A model generated the notes under the pieces. That model was given only the letters and a program-made list of their open reading frames with translations. It made no database searches and was not told where the DNA came from. Positions 1 through 5,762 of a DNA stretch of 9,066 bases are shown here, one piece after another. A program made the translations under genes and the position numbers. Source of the stretch: Deltaproteobacteria bacterium (GTDB lineage Bacteria; Desulfobacterota; Deferrimicrobia; Deferrimicrobiales; Deferrimicrobiaceae); NCBI GenBank assembly GCA_025357175.1, contig JANXPS010000243.1, positions 1-9,066 on the forward strand. The letters are read 5' to 3'. How positions within the stretch are numbered: position 1 is the first letter of the stretch; each line of letters opens with the position of its first letter.

Positions 1-374
1 TGCTGGGTGATGGTCGAGCCCCCTTCGGCCAATCTCCGCTTGACCACATCCTTCATCAAGGCCCGGGCGATCCCGCGGATATCGATCCCGGAATGCTCGT
101 AAAAGCGGGCATCCTCGACGGCTACCACGGCTTTTTGCAGGAATTCCGGGATGCGGTCGATGGAGACCCGATAGCGTTTCTCCGGCAGAATCCGCCCGAC
201 GAAACGGTTCCGGCTGTCGAAAACCTTGATGGATGTGTAGCCGGATGCCAGCGAAGGCCAGGTAGCGAAATTATCCGTCGCGGCGGCGGAGGATAAAGGG
301 GGCAGCAACAGGAAGAGGCACGGAACCAGGAAGCAGGTCGCCTTGCGCAGATACCGGAACGGTTGGCATGCCAC
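1..374 (-). CDS. GT51 peptidoglycan glycosyltransferase / penicillin-binding protein, N-terminal part
   Basis: Partial gene: the first 124 codons are present and the rest lies beyond the left edge. The translation carries the family 51 glycosyltransferase signature: EDARFYEHSGID at about residues 87-98, where E87 matches the catalytic glutamate, then GGSTITQ at 118-124. Such enzymes polymerise lipid II into glycan strands on the outer face of the inner membrane. Whether a transpeptidase domain follows (class A PBP, PBP1A-like) or the protein is a monofunctional MtgA-type enzyme cannot be seen. The start is taken as GTG at 374, because no in-frame ATG precedes the conserved region and a hydrophobic stretch (about residues 14-29) follows at once. 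A GGGACGGA-like sequence sits upstream. It begins 29 bases after the methyltransferase stop on the same strand, so co-transcription is likely. The hydrophobic stretch ends in SSAAA, which resembles a cleavable signal peptide more than an anchor. Confidence 0.85.
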   Translation of the reverse strand, partial: MACQPFRYLRKATCFLVPCLFLLLPPLSSAAATDNFATWPSLASGYTSIKVFDSRNRFVGRILPEKRYRVSIDRIPEFLQKAVVAVEDARFYEHSGIDIRGIARALMKDVVKRRLAEGGSTITQ

Positions 375-403
375 GGGGGTTGCGTGTTCCGTCCCGGCTG
401 CGC

Positions 404-1399
404 TCAGTCGGGCCGGCAGTAAAAACGGATCGTGTTGCCCGCGGGCAGGAACAGGGACGAAAGCGACACCAGCAGGGCCGGCAGGCCGAGCATCCCCGCC
501 AGGAACACGTGAAGCCAGGTGTACGGCTCGCCTCGGAGCCGCTTCCCGTCCGTGTTGCCCATCAGCGCCCGATAGAAGCGGTTGGGTTCGCCGGGCAGCA
601 GGTTGAGCACGTTCTGAAGCGTCGTGAACGGGGAATATTCGAGCGAGAAACGGGTGGTTTCCTCGACCCGGAATCCGGCCTGCGCAAGCAGTCGCTCAAG
701 CGGCTCCGGCGTGAAGAAAAAAAGGTGGTTGGGGTAGTCGACGCAAAGGTGCCGCACCCCGAGGAGGCGAAAGCCCGCCCCGGAGTGATCGGGCACTTCG
801 ACGACCAGCAGCCCGCCCGGCCGGAGCAGTTCCCGCGCCTTGGCCAGGTAGGCCGCGGGATCGGTCAGATGTTCGAGCACGTGAAAAATGGTGACGACGT
901 CGAACGATGCAGCGGGGAGCCGCATGTCCACGAGCTCGGCGCACACGACCTCGATGCCGCGGAGACGTCGGGCCGCTTCGGCCGCGGTCCGTGAAAGCTG
1001 GGTTCCGAGCGTTCGCCATCCGCGCATCTTGAACCGCTCGAGCATCACGCCGCGTCCGCACCCTACGTCGAGGATCGCGCCGGTTCCGCTCGTGCGCGAA
1101 AGGATTTGCCGGGCTCTGCGTTCGCGGAACCAGGCTGCCGCCCGTTCGACCGGGCCGGAGAATCGCTCGCCGGTCTCTTCGCGGTAGTAGTCTTCCTGGT
1201 ACGCCGATTCCAGCGTTTCCCGCTCGGGGAAAACCGCAAGCCACATCAGGCCGCACTCCCGGCAGCGGACGATTCGCGGCGGACCGTCGAGGTGCCCCGT
1301 CGGGTCTCCGCCGCAACCCGGGCAGCGCGCGGGACTTCCTCCGGGTTCAACCATCTTGTCCGCCGGCATGACCCCGACGACTTTCGGCCCGTGCAGCAT
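404..1399 (-). CDS. Zinc-ribbon class I SAM-dependent methyltransferase with chimeric N-terminal leader
   Basis: Numbering is from the ATG at 1399. A four-cysteine zinc ribbon (C26-x2-C29 and C46-x2-C49) precedes a class I methyltransferase fold. Motif I, ILDVGCGRG, lies at about 109-117 and FHVLEHLTDP at about 172-181. The position after beta-2, usually acidic for ribose binding, is Q134 (GTQLS). The C-terminus (about 295-319) is hydrophobic and may touch the membrane. The substrate is unknown; enzymes of this architecture often modify sugars, lipids or small metabolites. ATG-ATG sits behind AAGGAG, and the second ATG has the better spacing (5 bases). The first 15 residues copy the start of the upstream glycosyltransferase and are probably not ancestral. 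Homology to methyltransferases should begin near M16 (ATG at 1354), which has only a weak ribosome site. It lies between the DUF1003 and PBP genes in one leftward unit. Confidence 0.88.
   Translation of the reverse strand: MLHGPKVVGVMPADKMVEPGGSPARCPGCGGDPTGHLDGPPRIVRCRECGLMWLAVFPERETLESAYQEDYYREETGERFSGPVERAAAWFRERRARQILSRTSGTGAILDVGCGRGVMLERFKMRGWRTLGTQLSRTAAEAARRLRGIEVVCAELVDMRLPAASFDVVTIFHVLEHLTDPAAYLAKARELLRPGGLLVVEVPDHSGAGFRLLGVRHLCVDYPNHLFFFTPEPLERLLAQAGFRVEETTRFSLEYSPFTTLQNVLNLLPGEPNRFYRALMGNTDGKRLRGEPYTWLHVFLAGMLGLPALLVSLSSLFLPAGNTIRFYCRPD
1335..1366 (-). repeat. Glycosyltransferase-end/methyltransferase-start repeat, copy inside the methyltransferase leader
   Basis: Matches 1982-2013 at 28 of 32 positions, with a perfect 16-base run at 1344-1359. 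It carries the ATG at 1354 that is the probable original methyltransferase start (MVEPGGS). It overlaps the kinase/glycosyltransferase block at 1356-1366, and that overlap marks the fusion point. Confidence 0.85.
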
Positions 1400-1433
1400 C
1401 ATTTCTCCTTGGGTGTGCAGTCAAGTATCCCGC
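1356..1433 (-). repeat. Duplicated kinase-end/glycosyltransferase-start block, copy in front of the methyltransferase
   Basis: Aligned without gaps to 2742-2819, this block matches at 70 of 78 positions, including a perfect 34-base run at 1389-1422. It contains the equivalent of the kinase tail codons (ILDCTPKEK-stop), the AAGGAG site, the ATGATG start and about 15 codons matching the glycosyltransferase N-terminus. Here the kinase tail codons follow directly after the DUF1003 stop and no longer belong to a kinase gene. Confidence 0.93.
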
Positions 1434-1903
1434 TAGCCCGGCTCGCCGTCGGCATTCGCCATGCGGCTCAGGATTTTCACGATCATTTCGTTTTGGCGCT
1501 CGAGGTGCAGGAGGATCACCTCGATCTCCTTCTCGGCCCGCACGTTCACCTCGTAGTCGGACTCGGCCCTCGCCTCCGAATGCCGCCCCTGCAGGTTCTG
1601 TCCGATCATGATGAGCGGCATCAGGAAGATCTGGAGCACGTTCGACAGGAAAAGCCAGAGGACGAACGCCGGGTACGGATCGTAGCGCAGCTCCTTCGGG
1701 CCGATGGTGTTCCAGCCCAGCCAGAGGGTGGTCCAGCCGACGATGATCAGGAAGAAGCCCATCGAGCCCACGTGGTTCGTGATGGCGACCGCGAACCGTT
1801 CCAGGGCGGAAAGCGATTCCCGGTGCTTCGCGTTGACGTTCCGGATCGGCTTTCTCGAAAGCTTAAGCGCTTCGTGTGCGGCCGCTAGCGGTACCGGGTC
1901 CAT
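1433..1903 (-). CDS. DUF1003 family two-helix membrane protein
   Basis: A 156-residue protein matching the DUF1003 pattern. Two transmembrane segments lie at about 46-66 and 78-99. They are followed by the conserved cytoplasmic signature QNLQGRHSEARAESDYEVN (about 102-120) and an acidic, helical, probably coiled-coil tail (121-147, containing VRAEKEIEVI). The biochemical role of DUF1003 proteins is not established. The start is ATG at 1903, supported by a near-perfect AAAGGAGG (1909-1916) five bases away, stronger than its neighbours' sites. It lies 90 bases after the glycosyltransferase stop and about 30 before the methyltransferase. It is bracketed by the two halves of a duplication scar, suggesting it was inserted there or moved with the rearrangement. 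Its first 15 codons are unusually rich in six-base palindromes. The family call is firm; the function is unknown. Confidence 0.88.
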   Translation of the reverse strand: MDPVPLAAAHEALKLSRKPIRNVNAKHRESLSALERFAVAITNHVGSMGFFLIIVGWTTLWLGWNTIGPKELRYDPYPAFVLWLFLSNVLQIFLMPLIMIGQNLQGRHSEARAESDYEVNVRAEKEIEVILLHLERQNEMIVKILSRMANADGEPG

Positions 1904-1947
1904 GCAAGCCTCCTTTGTCCGATGGTGCGGATTCGACCGTTGGATGC

Positions 1948-2001
1948 CTAGCGGCGGTGGGCGGGGGAGCTGCCTGGTCGGCTTCCGCCAGGTTCAACCA
2001 T
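1948..2001 (-). pseudogene. Relic of a methyltransferase 5' end behind the glycosyltransferase
   Basis: From ATG 2001, a 17-codon frame reads MVEPGGSRPGSSPAHRR and stops at TAG 1950-1948. Its first seven residues equal those at the inferred original methyltransferase start (MVEPGGSPAR). The three base differences in those codons are all silent. It overlaps the glycosyltransferase stop by eight bases. It is best read as the stub left when a second methyltransferase copy, or its 5' end, was lost. It is too short to be a functional gene. Confidence 0.6.
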
Positions 2002-2013
2002 CTTGTTTGCCGG
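1982..2013 (-). repeat. Glycosyltransferase-end/methyltransferase-start repeat, copy at the glycosyltransferase stop
   Basis: Counterpart of 1335-1366. On the minus strand it contains the last codons of the glycosyltransferase, its TGA, and an ATG overlapping that stop in ATGGTTGA (2001-1994), the same context as the methyltransferase start at 1354. Confidence 0.85.
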
Positions 2014-2785
2014 TCCGGGGTTGCGTCGCCGGCAGGCGGCGCCCCGATTCGTCGAGCAGGGCGTCTCCCCGCTTGCCGGCCCGCCACAGAAAGTAGCGAA
2101 GGGATGTCCCGAGCACGCCCAGTCCGTATTCGACGCTGCGCCGGAAATTGATCGAGGACGATTCGGCGATGTAGCGGGTCGGGCAGGAAATCTCCCCGAT
2201 GGGGAAGCCGAAGCGGATCGCCTGCACGAGCATCTGGTTGTCGAAGACGAAGTCGTCGGAATTCTCGAGCAGCGGCAGCGTTTCGAGCACCTTCCGGCTG
2301 AATGCGCGGAAGCCGGTGTGGTACTCGGACAGCTTGCAGCCGACCATCAGGTTTTGCGCGAGCGTGAGGAAGCGGTTGCTGACGTATTTGTAGAAAGGCA
2401 TGCCGCCCCTGAGCGCCCCGGTCCCGAGGATCCGGGAGCCGAGCACGACGTCGTAATGGCCCGAGGCGATCATTCCGGCCATCGCCGTGATCAGCTTTGG
2501 TGTGTACTGGTAGTCGGGATGAAGCATGACGATGATGTCGGCGCCCTCGCGCAGCGCCGATTCGTAGCACGTTTTCTGGTTGCCGCCGTAGCCGCGGTTC
2601 TCGGGGTGGACGACATGGCGGATTTCCAGGCGGCGCGCCTCGTCGACCGTCCGGTCGCGCGACCCGTCATCGACCAGGATCACGTCGTCGACGATGTCGA
2701 AGGGAATCTCTCCGTAGGTCCAGGCCAGCGTCTTCTCGGCGTTGTACGCCGGCATGACCACGACGACTTTAAGTCCGTGCAGCAT
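1994..2785 (-). CDS. Family 2 glycosyltransferase, DPM1/polyprenyl-phosphate sugar transferase-like
   Basis: A 263-residue GT-A fold enzyme. Numbering is from the ATG at 2785. VVVMPAYNAEKTL (8-20) opens the nucleotide-sugar fold, VDDGSRDRT (38-46) is the canonical GT2 diphosphate/metal site, and MLHPDYQY (87-94) occupies the DXD-like position as in DPM1-type enzymes. No transmembrane helix is visible, so it probably acts on the cytoplasmic face, transferring a sugar from a nucleotide donor to a lipid or polymer acceptor; donor and acceptor cannot be told. Two ATGs are in tandem (2788 and 2785). The second is preferred because AAGGAG lies five bases before it, and it shares one base with the kinase stop (TGATG), implying translational coupling. 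The gene ends in ATGGTTGA, where a second ATG overlaps its TGA: the remnant of a methyltransferase start. Both ends of this gene are duplicated near 1335-1433. Confidence 0.9.
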   Translation of the reverse strand: MLHGLKVVVVMPAYNAEKTLAWTYGEIPFDIVDDVILVDDGSRDRTVDEARRLEIRHVVHPENRGYGGNQKTCYESALREGADIIVMLHPDYQYTPKLITAMAGMIASGHYDVVLGSRILGTGALRGGMPFYKYVSNRFLTLAQNLMVGCKLSEYHTGFRAFSRKVLETLPLLENSDDFVFDNQMLVQAIRFGFPIGEISCPTRYIAESSSINFRRSVEYGLGVLGTSLRYFLWRAGKRGDALLDESGRRLPATQPRTGKQDG

Positions 2786-2819
2786 CATTTCTCCTTGGGT
2801 GTGCAGTCGAGTATATCGC
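2742..2819 (-). repeat. Duplicated kinase-end/glycosyltransferase-start block, probable parental copy
   Basis: This is the counterpart of 1356-1433 (perfect over 2775-2808). Here both halves lie in intact genes: the end of the hybrid kinase and the start of the glycosyltransferase. That makes it the likely ancestral arrangement. Confidence 0.93.
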
Positions 2820-4899
2820 GGATCCGGGCCGCCAGTTCACGGCGGGAAAACGGCTTCTGGATGAAGTGGACCCCTTCGTCCAGGACTCCGCGGTTGGCGA
2901 TCACGTTCGCGGTATATCCCGACATGAAAAGCGTCTTGAGGCCCGGATGATTCCCGGCCAGCGTGTCGCTCAGCTTGCGTCCGTCCATCCCCGGCATCAC
3001 GACGTCGGTGAGCAGGAGGTCGTAGCCGTTCCCTTCCGCATTCGACATCGAGATCGCCTGGTCCGGGCTGCCGGCGGCCAGAACCCGGTAGCCGAACGAT
3101 TCCAGCATCTGTTTCGCAAGGCTCAGGTTGGCCTCTTCGTCCTCGACGAGCAGGATCGTTTCGCCCCCGCCGCGAATCGCCGCTATGGTGGCTTTTTCCG
3201 CCGACGCGACGGTTTCATTCTCGATAGCCCTCGGAAGGTATATCCGGAAGGTCGTACCCTGGCCGGGCTCGCTGTAGACGTTGATGTACCCGCCGTTCTG
3301 CTTGACGATTCCGTAGACCGTCGCCAGCCCGAGTCCCGTGCCTTTTCCCTGCTCCTTGGTCGTGAAGAAAGGGTCGAATATGCTCCCCAGCTTGTCGCGC
3401 TCGATCCCGCATCCGTCGTCGCTTACGGACAGGACGGCGTACTCCCCGGGGACGGCTCCGGGATGCTCTCCGCAGTACTGAAGGTCGAGGGTGGCGTTGG
3501 TCGTCTCGATGCTGATCCTGCCGACACCCGAGATGGCGTCACGCGCGTTGGTGGCCAGGTTGGCCGCCAACTGGTCGAGCTGCGAAGGATCGATCTTCAC
3601 TTTCCAGAGAGGGGCGCCCGGTTTCCAGGACAGGTCGATGTCCTCGCCGATGAGGCGGCGGATCATCCGGAGTATCGCCTCGAGGTTTTCGTTCAGGTCG
3701 ATGATCCTGGGTGCGACCGTCTGCTTTCGGGCGAATGCCAGCAGCTGGCGCGTCACGTCGGCGGATCGCTGCGCGGCCTTGTTGATCTCCTCGAGGTTGT
3801 CGTGAAGCGGGCCGGTCGGCCCGACCTGGTCCAGCGCCAGTTCGGTCCGCCCGATGATGACCCCCAGCATGTTGTTGAAATCGTGCGCCACCCCTCCGGC
3901 GAGCGTCCCGATCGCTTCCATCTTCTGCGACTGGACCAGCATCGCCTGGAGCGCCCGGGTCTCATCCTCCCCTTTTCTCGCCTGCCGCTGGGCGAGGATC
4001 AGGAAGTGGCAGAATCCGGCGACGAAAACGGTGAAAAGAACGGTCGCGAACGCGTTCGCCACCGTCCGATGCCGCCACGCCGCCAGCGCTTCGTCTTTCA
4101 CGATCGAAACGATCACGATGAGCGGGTAATCGGGCATGGTTCGGTACCCGGCCATCCGTTCGGTCTGGTCGCGGATCGTGACGACCTCGTATCGCCCGAC
4201 CGGATTCCGGGCCGCCTCCCGGAACACGGGGCTGTACCCGCTGATGTCGTCACCCACCAGTTTCTCGGTCGGACTTATCCGGATGCGGACGATGTTGTCG
4301 GTGCCGACGATCAGGCCGGACCTGTCCTGCCCGAGTCCGAGATTGCCGTAGATCCGGCCGAAGTAGAACGGGTCGAGACCGATCGACACGATTCCCGCGA
4401 AGGAACCGTCCGGCCGACTGATCCTCCGGCTCATGAAAAACGTCCAGGTTCCCGTGACCATGCTCTTGACGGGCTTGCCGATGTGGAGCCCCGCGTCGGG
4501 CCGCTGCATCTGGGCCTGGAAATGTTCGCGGCTGAAGATGTTCAGCGGGCCTTTGAGCGGGATGGCGCTGTAGAGAAGATTTCCCTTTTCGTCGGAAACC
4601 GCGATCTGGACGGCCTGCAGGTCGTCCTTCGTCATTCGGGCGAGGTTTCGCATCCCCGTCGAAATCTCGCCGTTCTTTTCGAATTCGTCTTTCAGGTACA
4701 AGAGGGCGGTATCCGCCGTCTTGATCACGCGGCGGCCCTGTTCCTCGAGGGCGACGGCCATGATGGCGTTTTCGTTCCGGAGGCGGGCAAGCTCCCGTTC
4801 GTGGTCGAGACGGGACACGGCGACGAGGCCCGTCCATCCTCCGAGGATCAACAGCAGGCCGAAAAGGGCCGTGAAGCGGGGTGCGGAAATACGGCGCAT
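2785..4899 (-). CDS. Hybrid sensor histidine kinase (dCache-like sensor, HisKA, HATPase, receiver)
   Basis: 704 residues from ATG 4899. Transmembrane helices at about 8-28 and 281-303 bracket a roughly 250-residue periplasmic region resembling a PDC/dCache sensor, so it likely binds a small extracytoplasmic ligand. HisKA carries the phospho-acceptor H339 in GGVAHDFNN. The ATPase shows an N box (N447, N451), DDGCGI (494-499) and GKGTGLGL (518-525). A C-terminal receiver domain has E586/D587, phospho-acceptor D632 (TDVVMPGMDG), S660 and K682. All catalytic residues look intact. The receiver is at the C-terminus and no separate response regulator or DNA-binding output lies nearby, so phosphate must pass to an unseen partner. 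The start at 4899 has GGAGGAA just upstream; the frame stays open to 5034, but that would run into truA. Its TGA overlaps the glycosyltransferase start, placing it first in the leftward unit. Confidence 0.93.
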   Translation of the reverse strand: MRRISAPRFTALFGLLLILGGWTGLVAVSRLDHERELARLRNENAIMAVALEEQGRRVIKTADTALLYLKDEFEKNGEISTGMRNLARMTKDDLQAVQIAVSDEKGNLLYSAIPLKGPLNIFSREHFQAQMQRPDAGLHIGKPVKSMVTGTWTFFMSRRISRPDGSFAGIVSIGLDPFYFGRIYGNLGLGQDRSGLIVGTDNIVRIRISPTEKLVGDDISGYSPVFREAARNPVGRYEVVTIRDQTERMAGYRTMPDYPLIVIVSIVKDEALAAWRHRTVANAFATVLFTVFVAGFCHFLILAQRQARKGEDETRALQAMLVQSQKMEAIGTLAGGVAHDFNNMLGVIIGRTELALDQVGPTGPLHDNLEEINKAAQRSADVTRQLLAFARKQTVAPRIIDLNENLEAILRMIRRLIGEDIDLSWKPGAPLWKVKIDPSQLDQLAANLATNARDAISGVGRISIETTNATLDLQYCGEHPGAVPGEYAVLSVSDDGCGIERDKLGSIFDPFFTTKEQGKGTGLGLATVYGIVKQNGGYINVYSEPGQGTTFRIYLPRAIENETVASAEKATIAAIRGGGETILLVEDEEANLSLAKQMLESFGYRVLAAGSPDQAISMSNAEGNGYDLLLTDVVMPGMDGRKLSDTLAGNHPGLKTLFMSGYTANVIANRGVLDEGVHFIQKPFSRRELAARIRDILDCTPKEK

Positions 4900-4922
4900 G
4901 CGTTCCTCCGGTCGGTTACGGA

Positions 4923-4928
4923 TATAAT
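4923..4928 (+). promoter_or_regulatory. Candidate -10 box for truA, overlapping a reverse-strand -10-like box for the kinase
   Basis: TATAAT on the plus strand, a perfect sigma-70 -10 hexamer, lies 29 bases before the truA ATG within the 57-base divergent region. The reverse strand reads TATTAT at 4929-4924, about 25 bases before the kinase ATG. No convincing -35 box is found at 16-18 bases in either direction, so this is a candidate only. Confidence 0.4.
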
Positions 4929-4956
4929 ACATCTCCTCAATCCGTAGGAGAAACCG

Positions 4957-5727
4957 ATGGCGGGGTCGTCTCTCCGGCGCGTGAAGATCGGACTGGCGTA
5001 CGACGGGACGAACTATTCGGGGTCGCAGATGCAACCTACCGGGCCGACGATCCAGTCGGTGGTCGAAGGCGCGCTCGAACGCCTGCTAGACGAGCCTGTC
5101 CGCATCCGCACCGCCGGGCGCACCGATGCCGGCGTCCACGCCCGCGCCCAGGTCGCCGACTTCGCCGACCACGGGCGGCGGGAGCTGGCCACGATCGTGA
5201 AAGGCGGCAACGCGCTGCTGCCGGCAGACATCCGGATCCTGTCCGCCGAAGAGGTTTCCCCCGGATTCGACGCCCGCCGCCACACGGCCGGCAAGGAGTA
5301 TCGATACTTCCTGCACCTCGCGAATGTGTGTTCCCCCTTTTTCGCGAGACACGCCTGGCACATCGAGAAGACGCTCGACCTGCAATCGATGCGGGAGGCC
5401 ATGTCGCACCTGGTCGGCGAGCACGACTTCACGTCATTTCGCGCGGCGGGCTGCGCCGCGCGCGACGCCGTCCGCAGGATCGATCACGCGGCGCTTACCG
5501 AACGGCACCCGTCGCTCTGGTCGATCGACCTGCGGGGATCCGGTTTCCTGCGGCACATGGTGCGAAACATCGTCGGGACGCTTGTCGACGTGGCGCGCGG
5601 GAAGATTCCGGCGGAACGGGTGGCCGAGTTGCTCGTCCTGAGGGACCGTCAGTTGGCCGGGATGACCGCGCCGCCGCAGGGGCTGTTCCTTTGGGAAGTG
5701 TGGTACGACGAACCGCCCGTGTTGTAA
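4957..5727 (+). CDS. truA: tRNA pseudouridine(38-40) synthase TruA
   Basis: A 256-residue enzyme that isomerises uridines 38, 39 and 40 in the anticodon stem-loop of many tRNAs. The catalytic motif GRTDAGVHA is at 54-62 with nucleophile D57. KEYRY (113-117), GEHDFTSF (154-161), GSGFLRHMVRNIVGTL (194-209) and TAPPQGLFL (237-245) are the other family signatures. Length is normal. In the N-terminal YSGSQMQ segment, serine replaces the tryptophan of the common GWQ motif; this position varies in the family. ATG 4957 is preceded by TAGGAG, six bases away. A perfect TATAAT lies 29 bases upstream of the start. The gene is divergent from the kinase and 35 bases ahead of a small secreted protein on the same strand. 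Confidence 0.96.
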   Translation: MAGSSLRRVKIGLAYDGTNYSGSQMQPTGPTIQSVVEGALERLLDEPVRIRTAGRTDAGVHARAQVADFADHGRRELATIVKGGNALLPADIRILSAEEVSPGFDARRHTAGKEYRYFLHLANVCSPFFARHAWHIEKTLDLQSMREAMSHLVGEHDFTSFRAAGCAARDAVRRIDHAALTERHPSLWSIDLRGSGFLRHMVRNIVGTLVDVARGKIPAERVAELLVLRDRQLAGMTAPPQGLFLWEVWYDEPPVL

Positions 5728-5762
5728 GATCGAAAGTGTAGACATAAGGAGGCGTCCGTCAA

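Noticed and set aside
368..994. Plus-strand open frame opposite the methyltransferase
   Set aside because: Shadow of a gene with a clear zinc ribbon and SAM motifs on the other strand.
1904..1993. Possible terminator or promoter in the 90-base gap before the DUF1003 gene
   Set aside because: GC-rich, but no stem-loop followed by a T-run and no convincing -35/-10 pair on the minus strand.
2003..2950. Plus-strand open frame opposite the glycosyltransferase
   Set aside because: Antisense shadow crossing two real genes, with no recognisable motif or ribosome site.
2866..4947. Long plus-strand open frame opposite the histidine kinase
   Set aside because: It is the GC-rich antisense shadow of a fully recognisable kinase; the translation is rich in Arg, Asp and Pro and shows no domain motif.
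4900..5034. N-terminal extension of the kinase to an upstream ATG at 5034
   Set aside because: It would overlap the truA coding region, and the better-supported ATG at 4899 has GGAGGAA and begins just before the first membrane helix.
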